A DNA stretch of 8,884 nt from Frankiaceae bacterium (lineage in GTDB: Bacteria > Actinomycetota > Actinomycetes > Mycobacteriales > SCTD01). The stretch is taken from positions 1 to 8,884 of the forward strand of contig JAJAYV010000196.1 in NCBI GenBank assembly GCA_026786045.1, written 5' to 3'. The notes under the pieces are model-generated. The model was not told the DNA's origin. It was given only the letters and a program-made list of their open reading frames with translations, and did not search any database. This document shows positions 1 through 5,040 of the stretch, in pieces (within the stretch, counting starts at the first letter, position 1; each line of letters starts with the position of its first letter). Made by a program: the position numbers and the translations under genes.

Positions 1-166
1 CGGCAGCCCACAGGTCGTGCAGGCGAACCTTGAGGCGGCGGTGGGCGTCCGCCTCGGCGCGGCAAGTGACGCAGTGCGCGAGGTGGCGCTGGGCCCGCTC
101 GCGCGCGGCGTGGTCGAGCTCGCCGTCCACGAGCGCGGCGACCTGCTCGCCGAGGCAGCTGCTCAC
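1..166 (-). CDS. rseA: Zinc-binding anti-sigma factor (ZAS/zf-HC2), RseA-like, C-terminus cut by window edge
   Basis: Only the first 55 codons lie in the window. The product should bind the SigE-type sigma factor encoded just upstream and keep it inactive in the cytoplasm until stress releases it. The reading frame shows the ZAS signature: Cys4, then His28-x3-Cys32-x2-Cys35 (HLAHCVTC), preceded by a VAALVDGEL segment typical of the family's first helix. In known ZAS proteins these four residues hold zinc and can act as a redox switch. The GTG start (166-164) overlaps the sigma factor stop codon (165-163) in a GTGA arrangement, so the two proteins are probably translationally coupled and made in matched amounts. 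The order sigE then anti-sigma matches sigE-rseA of mycobacteria. Whether a transmembrane or further regulatory segment follows cannot be seen. The family assignment is firm; the RseA name rests on gene order. Confidence 0.85.
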   Translation of the reverse strand, partial: MSSCLGEQVAALVDGELDHAARERAQRHLAHCVTCRAEADAHRRLKVRLHDLWAA

Positions 167-774
167 GACGCCTCGTCGACCGGGATGGGTGCGCGGTGCG
201 CCAGGGCGGCGCGCAGCTGGGAGCGGCCGCGGTGGATGCGGCTGCGGACGGTGCCGATCTTGATCCCGAGGGTGGCGGCGATCTCGTCGTACGACAGGCC
301 CTCGAGGTCACACAGCACCACCGCGGCGCGGAAGTCCGGCGGCAGCGCGTCGAGCGCGCCCTGCACGTCGTGGTCGAAGTGGGTGTCGTCGTAGACCTGC
401 GCCGGCCCGCGGTCGCGGCTGGGCAGCCGCTCGGCGTCGTCAGGCAGCGCGTCGAAGCGGATCCGGGCCTTGCGGCGGACCTGGTCGAGGAACAGGTTGG
501 TGGTGATCCGGTGCAGCCAGCCCTCGAAAGTGCCCGGCGTGTAGCTCGACAGCGAGCGGAAGACGCGGACGAAGACCTCCTGGGTCAGGTCCTCGGCGTC
601 GTGCTTGTCGCCAGTCAGGCGGTAGGCCAGCCGGTAGACGCGGGCCGAGTGGTCGCGGACGACCTCGTCCCACGACGGCGGGGTCCACGGCTCTGCGGGG
701 AGCTCCATTCGGGGGTGCGCACCTCCAGGCACGGACGCATCGGCGGGCAGCGACAGCAGCCCGGTTCCCGACAT
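163..774 (-). CDS. sigE: ECF-family RNA polymerase sigma factor, SigE type
   Basis: This 203-aa extracytoplasmic-function sigma factor directs RNA polymerase to stress promoters. Sigma region 2 spans about residues 35-103, including YRLTGDKHDAEDLTQEVFVR (residues 51-70) and a WLHRITTNLFLDQVRRKAR segment for -10 recognition. Region 4 spans about 137-190, with LPPDFRAAVVLCDLEGLSY followed by a helix-turn-helix ending in TVRSRIHRGR. Between them is an acidic linker (DALPDDAERLPS, then YDDTHFD) that I recognise from mycobacterial and streptomycete SigE. I chose ATG at 774-772 because AGGAAGG lies 8 nt upstream; a GTG at 783 is in frame but too close to that site. The stop overlaps the anti-sigma start by 4 nt. 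Upstream is an ECF-like promoter (839-864), suggesting autoregulation. M. tuberculosis SigE is longer at the N-terminus; no longer in-frame start is visible here beyond 783. Confidence 0.93.
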   Translation of the reverse strand: MSGTGLLSLPADASVPGGAHPRMELPAEPWTPPSWDEVVRDHSARVYRLAYRLTGDKHDAEDLTQEVFVRVFRSLSSYTPGTFEGWLHRITTNLFLDQVRRKARIRFDALPDDAERLPSRDRGPAQVYDDTHFDHDVQGALDALPPDFRAAVVLCDLEGLSYDEIAATLGIKIGTVRSRIHRGRSQLRAALAHRAPIPVDEAS

Positions 775-789
775 GGTGCCCACCTTCCT

Positions 790-807
790 GTGAAGCGCAC
801 GTGAAGC
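790..807. repeat. Tandem direct repeat GTGAAGC, 11-bp period, in the sigE leader
   Basis: GTGAAGC occurs at 790-796 and again at 801-807 with 4 bp between the copies, so the repeats lie on the same face of the helix, one turn apart. On the sigE strand they read GCTTCAC-GTGC-GCTTCAC, immediately upstream of the sigE ribosome binding site and downstream of the inferred promoter. Direct repeats with this period are the usual form of OmpR-type response regulator sites, but no regulator is visible in the window and the assignment is a guess. Confidence 0.4.
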
Positions 808-813
808 CGTCCG

Positions 814-828
814 CGAGGCGTGGCCTCG
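814..828 (-). other. Perfect 6-bp hairpin near the 5' end of the inferred sigE mRNA
   Basis: CGAGGC (814-819), a 3-nt loop and GCCTCG (823-828) form a perfect stem. If the promoter at 839-864 starts transcription near 830-833, this stem sits almost at the 5' end of the sigE message, about 40 nt before the start codon. It could stabilise the transcript or be a protein site in DNA. There is no U-tract, so it is not read as a terminator. Confidence 0.4.
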
Positions 829-837
829 TAGAACGGT

Positions 838-862
838 GAACGCTGCCTGCCGCGCGACCGTT
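838..862 (+). promoter_or_regulatory. Candidate divergent ECF promoter of the methyltransferase gene
   Basis: Because the sigE promoter is nearly palindromic, the plus strand also reads GAAC (838-841, within GGTGAAC), a 17-nt spacer and CGTT (859-862). The -35 element has T instead of G before GAAC, so it is the weaker direction. Transcription would begin near 868-871, leaving a leader of about 50 nt before the proposed start at 920. This is an inference from symmetry. Confidence 0.45.
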
Positions 863-864
863 CC
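839..864 (-). promoter_or_regulatory. Candidate ECF (SigE-type) promoter of sigE
   Basis: Read on the minus strand, GGAAC (864-860, inside GGGGAAC) is followed after 17 nt by CGTT (842-839). GGAAC about 16-18 nt before CGTT is the general ECF promoter pattern, so sigE probably transcribes itself. The implied start near 830-833 gives a leader of roughly 55-60 nt. The assignment comes from motif match and position only. Confidence 0.65.
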
Positions 865-909
865 CCGTTAGGCTCCCGCGCACCGGGCCACGTGGGCCCG
901 CCGGCACCC

Positions 910-914
910 GGAGG
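910..914 (+). promoter_or_regulatory. Ribosome binding site that points to an ATC start for the methyltransferase
   Basis: GGAGG at 910-914 is the only strong Shine-Dalgarno sequence before the methyltransferase frame. Five bases separate it from ATC at 920-922, which is in frame. No ATG, GTG or TTG lies in this frame between the stop at 869-871 and the GTG at 1049. GTC at 917 is also in frame but closer to the site. Confidence 0.55.
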
Positions 915-919
915 TCGTC

Positions 920-1585
920 ATCGAGTCAGGCAGGACGGGCAAGGGCGCGGGCCCCCTGGAGGGCGCGGCCGTCGCGGAGTGGATCGCGGCGTGGCAGCCC
1001 GAGGAGCCGCCGCTGCTGGCGGCGCGCCAGCGGGCGAGCGAGGTCGGGGTGGCCGCGGTCGACCCGGCCACCGGCGCGGCCCTGCGGCTGCTCGCCACGG
1101 CCACGAGCGCCAAGACGGTGATCGAGCTGGGCACCGGCGCCGGCGTGTCCTCGCTGTGGCTGCTGTCCGGGATGCGCCCGGACGGCGTGCTGACCTCGGT
1201 CGACGCCGAGAGCGAGCACCAGCGGCTGGCCAAGACCTCGCTGGCCGAGGCGGGCATCCGGTCCAGCCGGGCCCGGCTCATCCACGGCCGCGCGCTCGAC
1301 GTGCTGCCACGGCTGTCCGACGGGGCGTACGACCTGGTCTTCTGCGACGCCAACAAGGCCGAGAACAGCGACTACCTTGAGGCAGCTCTGCGGCTGCTGC
1401 GCCCGAACGGGCTGGTGGTCTTCGCCGGCGCCCTCGGCGGCGGGCGGGTAGCGGACCCCAGCGCCCGCGACGCCGACACGGTCGCCCAGCGCGAGCTGGT
1501 CAAGGCGCTGCGCGAGCAGACCCGCTTCACCGCGGCGGCGCTCCCGGTCGGCCCCGGGCTGATCGTCGCCGCGCTGTCGGGCTGA
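920..1585 (+). CDS. SAM-dependent O-methyltransferase-like protein (Rv1220c type), probable non-canonical start
   Basis: With the ATC start at 920 the product has 221 aa, close to the roughly 215 aa I recall for M. tuberculosis Rv1220c, which lies in the same place opposite sigE. SAM-binding motif I is VIELGTGAGVSSLWLL (residues 67-82), motif II follows in VDAESEHQRLA, and FCDANK with Asp143 marks strand 4. The usual metal-binding Asp-Asn pair of catechol-type O-methyltransferases is replaced by FAGAL (from residue 168), so a metal-dependent catechol reaction is doubtful and the substrate is unknown. The N-terminal helices before the GTG at 1049 (LLAARQRASEVG and the preceding part) match the family, so starting at that GTG would remove a conserved region. 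CTG at 956 is another possible start. It is probably expressed with the SigE response from the shared promoter. It ends 3 bp from the convergent gene. Confidence 0.8.
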   Translation: MESGRTGKGAGPLEGAAVAEWIAAWQPEEPPLLAARQRASEVGVAAVDPATGAALRLLATATSAKTVIELGTGAGVSSLWLLSGMRPDGVLTSVDAESEHQRLAKTSLAEAGIRSSRARLIHGRALDVLPRLSDGAYDLVFCDANKAENSDYLEAALRLLRPNGLVVFAGALGGGRVADPSARDADTVAQRELVKALREQTRFTAAALPVGPGLIVAALSG

Positions 1586-1588
1586 CGC

Positions 1589-1912
1589 CTAGGGGGTGAG
1601 GGGGCCGTCGGCGCCGACAGCGACGCCGACGAGCTCCCACTCCTGGACGAGCTCGGGGTCGCTGCCGACCATCGTGCTCACCGGGCTGGGGTTGGCGCGG
1701 AAGTGCTCGAGGAACGCCGTACGGGCCTCTGGGGTGGACCAGATGTAGATGCCCGAGAAGAAGCCACCCTCGGTCATCTGCCAGGTCTTCTGCACCAAGC
1801 CGTCCATGCCCGTGAAGCGCGGCACGGAGGTCTCGCGGACGTAGGCGCGCAGCTTGTCCGCCGTGCCGGCGGGGGTGTCGCGGATCGACCAGCGGACGGT
1901 GAGACCGTGCAT
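1589..1912 (-). CDS. YdhR-like small monooxygenase-fold protein
   Basis: This 107-aa protein looks like the YdhR/antibiotic-biosynthesis-monooxygenase group, small dimeric alpha/beta-barrels of the cytoplasm, some of which oxidise aromatic compounds without cofactors. Supporting features are the short length, the opening strand LTVRWSI, the helix TADKLRAYVRETSVPRF, the central VQKTWQMTEGGFFSGIYIW strands and the following STPEARTAFLEHF helix. No catalytic residue can be assigned. The ATG (1912-1910) shares its A with the stop codon of the upstream aminopeptidase gene (TGATG). It is preceded by a textbook AAGGAGG (1927-1921) with 8-nt spacing, so it can be translated strongly even though it is the last gene of the operon. 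The substrate is unknown; another dimeric alpha/beta-barrel family is possible. Confidence 0.75.
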   Translation of the reverse strand: MHGLTVRWSIRDTPAGTADKLRAYVRETSVPRFTGMDGLVQKTWQMTEGGFFSGIYIWSTPEARTAFLEHFRANPSPVSTMVGSDPELVQEWELVGVAVGADGPLTP

Positions 1913-3441
1913 CAGGCGGACCTCCTTGTACGGGTGCGGGTCGTGGTGCGGGCGGAGGTGCGGGCGAGCTCGGCCAGCCAGGCGGTCAGCAGGCGGACGC
2001 CGTAGCCGGTGCCGCCCTTGGTGACCTCGTCGCTGTCGCCGGCGGCCATCGCCGGGCCGGCGATGTCGAGGTGCGCCCACGGCCGCCCGCCGGTGAACTC
2101 GCGCAGGAACAGCGCCGCGGTGATCGAGCCGCCCTGCAGCTTGAGCTTGGGCTGGCCGATGTTGCGCAGGTCGGCGACCGGCGAGTCGAGTGCGACCCGG
2201 TAGTCCTCGACCAGCGGCATCCGCCACAGCGCCTCGCCGCTGACCTCGGCCGCGGCCTCGAGCTGGCCGGCGAGGGCGTCGTCGCTGCTGAACAGTCCGG
2301 CGTGCCGCTTGCCGAGCGCGACCGGCATCGCGCCGGTGAGCGTCGCGACGTCGACGATGACATCGGCCTTGAGGTCGCGGTCGGCGTAGGCGATCGCGTC
2401 GGCGAGCACGAGGCGGCCCTCGGCGTCGGTGTTGAGCACCTCGACGCTGCGCCCGCCGTACTGCACGAGGACGTCGCCGGGGCGCTGGGCGGTGCCGGAC
2501 GGCATGTTCTCGGCCACAGCAGCCAGCACCGTCACCTTGACCTCGAGACCGAGGTCGGCCACGGCGCGCAGGGTGCCGAGCACGGCGGCGGCGCCGCCCA
2601 TGTCCATCTTCATGTCGAGCATGCCGGGGTTGGGCTTGAGGCTGAGCCCGCCGGTGTCGAAGGTGATCCCCTTGCCCACGAGGACGACGTGGGTGCGCCC
2701 CCCGCCGTCGTAGCTGGCCTGGACCAGCCGCGGCGGGCGGGAGGAGCCCTGACCGACGCCGAGGATCCCGCCGAAGCCCTTGGCCGCGAGCTGCTTCTCG
2801 TCGAGGACCGTGACGTCGAGGCCCTTGAGCAGGTCGCCGGCCGCGGCGGCGAGCCAGGCGGGCGACTTCTCACCGGACGGGGTGTTCACCAGGTCGCGGG
2901 TCGCGCAGACCGCGCGCACGACCGTCAGCGCGGCGTCGAGCTCGCGCTGCAGGCCGACCGGCCCGACGAGGGTGATCGTCTGCAGCGCGCGGACCTTCGG
3001 CTCGGCCTTGCGGCTGAAGGAGTACGACGCGAGCAGCAGCCCCTCGACCAGCGCGTGCAGCGCCGGACCGTCCAACGGCAGCCCGCGCAGGTCGAGCGCG
3101 AGGTCGACGTCGTCCTTGGCCCGGCGGGCCAGCGCGGCGCCCGCCTTGCGCAGGTCCCCGGGCGCGGCGTCACCGACGCCGAGCAGCAGCACCCGCGCCT
3201 CGACGGGCACGGCCACCAGCTCGCCGGCGCCGCCCTTGGCGGACTCGCGCTCGAGCAGGGCCTCGACGTCCACGGCCGACGCCGCAGCGGGGAGGCTGCC
3301 AGCCAGCACGACGCCGCTGTCGGCGGTGCGGGTGGGCACCGCGACGACGGCGGCGGCGGGTAGGTCGGCGGCGAGCCCGACGGCGGGCAGGGCGATCTCG
3401 GGGAAGCGGGCCGCTGCGGCCCGTCGGCGGGCGGGCGGCAC
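1912..3441 (-). CDS. pepA: Leucyl aminopeptidase, peptidase family M17 (PepA)
   Basis: This 509-aa cytosolic two-metal aminopeptidase removes N-terminal residues, preferably leucine, from peptides and normally works as a hexamer. The catalytic domain is complete: Lys257, Asp262 (GKGITFDTGGLSLKP), Lys269, Asp280 (MKMDMGGAAAV) and the family signature NTDAEGRL (337-344) with Asp339, Glu341 and Arg343. These seven residues all sit a constant 13 positions before the E. coli PepA residues as I remember them. Residues about 1-170 form the variable N-terminal domain. The GTG start (3441-3439) lies 1 nt after the stop of the DUF3117 gene and has no clear Shine-Dalgarno, suggesting reinitiation by ribosomes finishing that gene. 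The C-terminus carries an unusual Arg/Thr-rich tail (residues 493-509) that overlaps the next gene's ribosome binding site. Whether it also has the DNA-binding role known for E. coli PepA cannot be told. Confidence 0.95.
   Translation of the reverse strand: MPPARRRAAAARFPEIALPAVGLAADLPAAAVVAVPTRTADSGVVLAGSLPAAASAVDVEALLERESAKGGAGELVAVPVEARVLLLGVGDAAPGDLRKAGAALARRAKDDVDLALDLRGLPLDGPALHALVEGLLLASYSFSRKAEPKVRALQTITLVGPVGLQRELDAALTVVRAVCATRDLVNTPSGEKSPAWLAAAAGDLLKGLDVTVLDEKQLAAKGFGGILGVGQGSSRPPRLVQASYDGGGRTHVVLVGKGITFDTGGLSLKPNPGMLDMKMDMGGAAAVLGTLRAVADLGLEVKVTVLAAVAENMPSGTAQRPGDVLVQYGGRSVEVLNTDAEGRLVLADAIAYADRDLKADVIVDVATLTGAMPVALGKRHAGLFSSDDALAGQLEAAAEVSGEALWRMPLVEDYRVALDSPVADLRNIGQPKLKLQGGSITAALFLREFTGGRPWAHLDIAGPAMAAGDSDEVTKGGTGYGVRLLTAWLAELARTSARTTTRTRTRRSA
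1921..1927 (-). promoter_or_regulatory. Strong ribosome binding site inside the 3' end of pepA
   Basis: On the minus strand AAGGAGG is followed by 8 nt and the ATG of the YdhR-like gene. The site lies within the last codons of pepA and fixes the start of the downstream gene. Confidence 0.8.
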
Positions 3442-3442
3442 G

Positions 3443-3610
3443 CTAGGCGAGGACTGCCTGGAGCGCCTCGGCGAGGTCCTTGACCTCGTCGGCGTTCAGC
3501 TCGACGACCAACCGGCCGCCGCCCTCGAGCGGGACGCGCATGACGATGCCGCGGCCCTCCTTGGTCACCTCGAGGGGACCGTCACCAGTCCGGGGCTTCA
3601 TGGCCGCCAT
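3443..3610 (-). CDS. DUF3117 family small conserved actinobacterial protein (Rv1211-like)
   Basis: This 55-aa protein begins MAAMKPRTGDGPLEVTKEGR and continues GIVMRVPLEGGGRLVVEL, almost identical to the M. tuberculosis protein Rv1211 as I recall it. The first two-thirds is the highly conserved part and probably a small beta-sheet; the last 18 residues (NADEVKDLAEALQAVLA) should form a helix. Its function is not established. I recall reports calling the mycobacterial protein calmodulin-like, but I see no canonical EF-hand loop here. The first ATG (3610-3608) is preceded by GGAGGT (3621-3616) with a 5-nt spacer; a second ATG three codons later is less well placed. It heads the operon with pepA and the YdhR-like gene. 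No convincing promoter motif is seen upstream. Confidence 0.93.
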   Translation of the reverse strand: MAAMKPRTGDGPLEVTKEGRGIVMRVPLEGGGRLVVELNADEVKDLAEALQAVLA

Positions 3611-3748
3611 GGCCGACCTCCAACGTCGCTCAGTGCAGCGCCCCGGGACCGGAGCGGCGTGTGCGGAACAGTCTCCCTCAAGTCGCGCTCGGCAAGGCGA
3701 CCGGGGGCGGCGTGCCATCCTCGGCGCACCCCTAGCGAGAGGCTCCCC
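3611..3748. other. Divergent intergenic region between the DUF3117 operon and the enoyl-CoA hydratase gene
   Basis: These 138 bp must contain the promoters of both flanking genes. The ribosome binding sites are visible (GGAGGT for DUF3117 on the minus strand at 3621-3616 and GAGAGG for the hydratase at 3737-3742). I find no good -10/-35 pair on either strand, and nothing that looks like a small gene or riboswitch. Confidence 0.5.
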
Positions 3749-4537
3749 GTGTCCGACCTCGTCCAGCTCGAGCGCACCGGTGCCGTCGCCACGATCACGC
3801 TCGACCGCCCGGAGGGCATGAACGCCCTCACGCTCGAGGCCAAGACGGCGCTGCTCGAGGCCGTCACGTCGGTGCGCGACGACGTCGCCGTGCGGGCGCT
3901 GGTGCTGACCGGGTCGGGCCGCGCGTTCTGCGTGGGCCAGGACCTGCGCGAGCACGCCGCGCTGCTCGAGGCGGGCGACCCGGCGCCGCTGTCGACGGTC
4001 CGCGAGCACTACAACCCGCTCATCACGATGCTGCACGAGCTGCCTATCCCTACGGTCGCGGCGATCAACGGGACGGCCGCCGGCGCCGGGCTCGGGATCG
4101 CCTGCGCGCTGGACCTGCGCATCGGCGCGACCGGCGCGCGCTACACGACGGCGTTCGCCGGGATCGGGCTGACCGCCGACTCGGGGCTGTCCTGGACGCT
4201 CCCCCGCCTGGTCGGCGCCGGGCGGGCGCAGGCCCTGCTGCTGCTCGCCGAGCCGTTCACGACCGAGCAGGCGCTGGACATGGGCCTGCTCAACGCGGTC
4301 GTCGCACCCGAGAAGGTGCTGCCCGCGGCGCTCGAGCTGGCGACCCGGCTCGCCGCCGGCCCCACCGCGGCGTACGGCCTGCTCAAGGAGTCGGTGCGCT
4401 ACGCCGCCGACGCGACCCTCGTCGAGGCACTTGCGCGGGAGGAGTACTGCCAGGCGCGGGCCGGGCGCACGACCGACCACGCCGACGCGGTCCGGTCGTT
4501 CCTGGCCAAGCAGCCCCCGGTCTTCCAGGGGCGGTAG
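3749..4537 (+). CDS. Enoyl-CoA hydratase/isomerase family protein, PaaG-like
   Basis: This 262-aa crotonase-fold enzyme should act on an acyl-CoA thioester. Oxyanion-hole segments are GRAFCVGQDL (residues 58-67) and INGTAAGAGLGIACALDL (106-123). The GIGLTADSGLSWTLPRLVG segment (from residue 138) and the ending FLAKQPPVFQGR closely resemble E. coli PaaG, the 1,2-epoxyphenylacetyl-CoA isomerase. Asp144 in ADSG is at the position of the PaaG acid, and the glutamates of a classical hydratase are not evident. An isomerase on phenylacetate-derived or fatty acyl-CoA is therefore likelier than plain hydration. No other phenylacetate gene is nearby, so the substrate is open and I give no gene symbol. 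The GTG start is supported by GAGAGG 6 nt upstream and by the usual family length. The gene is monocistronic, divergent from DUF3117 and followed by a hairpin. Confidence 0.9.
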   Translation: MSDLVQLERTGAVATITLDRPEGMNALTLEAKTALLEAVTSVRDDVAVRALVLTGSGRAFCVGQDLREHAALLEAGDPAPLSTVREHYNPLITMLHELPIPTVAAINGTAAGAGLGIACALDLRIGATGARYTTAFAGIGLTADSGLSWTLPRLVGAGRAQALLLLAEPFTTEQALDMGLLNAVVAPEKVLPAALELATRLAAGPTAAYGLLKESVRYAADATLVEALAREEYCQARAGRTTDHADAVRSFLAKQPPVFQGR

Positions 4538-4564
4538 CCCAGGCGGCGCCTCGCCGGCCTCGGG
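4538..4564. terminator. G+C-rich hairpin between convergent genes, probable two-way terminator
   Basis: Directly after the hydratase stop codon, CCCAGGCGGC (4538-4547), a 5-nt loop and the opposite arm (4553-4564) form a stem of 10 G-C-rich pairs with two single-base bulges (4556 and 4561). It also lies 10 nt past the stop of the convergent SRPBCC gene. There is no run of T on either strand, as is common for actinobacterial hairpins. A role in termination is inferred from position. Confidence 0.45.
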
Positions 4565-4574
4565 ACAGGTCGGG

Positions 4575-5036
4575 TCAGGCGGCGCGTTGAGCGGGGCGGC
4601 CGGCCTCGACCCAGCGGGCGAACTTCTTCAGGCTCAGCTGGACGCCGAAGGCGAAGAACGGCTTGACCAGCGGCCAGCCGAGCCGGCCGAGCACGCCCAG
4701 GGGCAGCTCGAGGTCCTCGCGCCAGACGAAGCGGCTGCCGGTCCCCCGCGGCTCGACCTCGAACGCCCCGGTCCCGCGGACCAGCCGCCCGGTGTGCAGG
4801 ACGTGGCAGCGGTGCGGCGGCTCCCACAGCGTGATGTCCATGGTGTCCAGGAAGCCCAGCGGCCCGATGCCGGTGAAGGCCTCGATCGCGCCGCCGACGC
4901 CCTGGCCGTCCTGGCGGGTGGGGCGCACGCTGGTGCCGAGCATCCACTCGCCCTGGCCGGCCCAGTCGGTCGCGCCGGCCCAGGTCTGCTCGACGGGGGC
5001 GTCGACGTCGACGGTCAGGACGAGGGTGGCGGTCAT
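4575..5036 (-). CDS. SRPBCC family protein (polyketide cyclase/dehydrase fold)
   Basis: This 153-aa protein has the START/Bet v 1-like helix-grip fold layout: an opening strand TLVLTVDVDAPVEQTWAGATDWAGQGEW (residues 4-31), a run of strands with IGPLGFLDTMDITLWEPPHRCHVLHTGRLVRGTGAFEVEP, then SRFVWREDLELPL, and a long C-terminal helix containing LSLKKFARWVEAG (134-146). Such proteins bind lipids or other hydrophobic ligands, or act as cyclases; no catalytic residues or ligand can be named. The ATG start lies 4 nt after the stop of the DivIVA-motif gene, so the two form an operon. It has no signal peptide, so it should be cytoplasmic unless its membrane-anchored neighbour recruits it. The fold assignment is good; the function is unknown. 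Confidence 0.85.
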   Translation of the reverse strand: MTATLVLTVDVDAPVEQTWAGATDWAGQGEWMLGTSVRPTRQDGQGVGGAIEAFTGIGPLGFLDTMDITLWEPPHRCHVLHTGRLVRGTGAFEVEPRGTGSRFVWREDLELPLGVLGRLGWPLVKPFFAFGVQLSLKKFARWVEAGRPAQRAA

Positions 5037-5040
5037 CGGG

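Noticed and set aside
196..804. A plus-strand open frame opposite sigE
   Set aside because: Low-complexity shadow frame; the minus strand is an unmistakable ECF sigma factor.
892..1380. A GTG-initiated frame that could supply the methyltransferase N-terminus through a frameshift
   Set aside because: Its translation shows no family similarity, whereas the correct frame is open and family-like from about 920 onward, so no frameshift is needed.
2071..3363. A 430-aa plus-strand open frame opposite pepA
   Set aside because: It is a composition shadow of high-G+C coding DNA, rich in repeated Glu/Gly/Arg/Ala with no recognisable domain, while the minus strand has every PepA catalytic residue.
3665..3690. 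GGAAC at 3665-3669 as the -35 of another SigE promoter, for the hydratase gene
   Set aside because: No CGTT lies 16-18 nt downstream; the bases there read CGCT/GCTC.
3611..4480. Upstream extension of the DUF3117 frame to a 345-aa protein
   Set aside because: Everything before the DUF3117 ATG lies opposite the hydratase gene and is Arg/Gly-rich shadow sequence; the ATG with GGAGGT is clearly the start.
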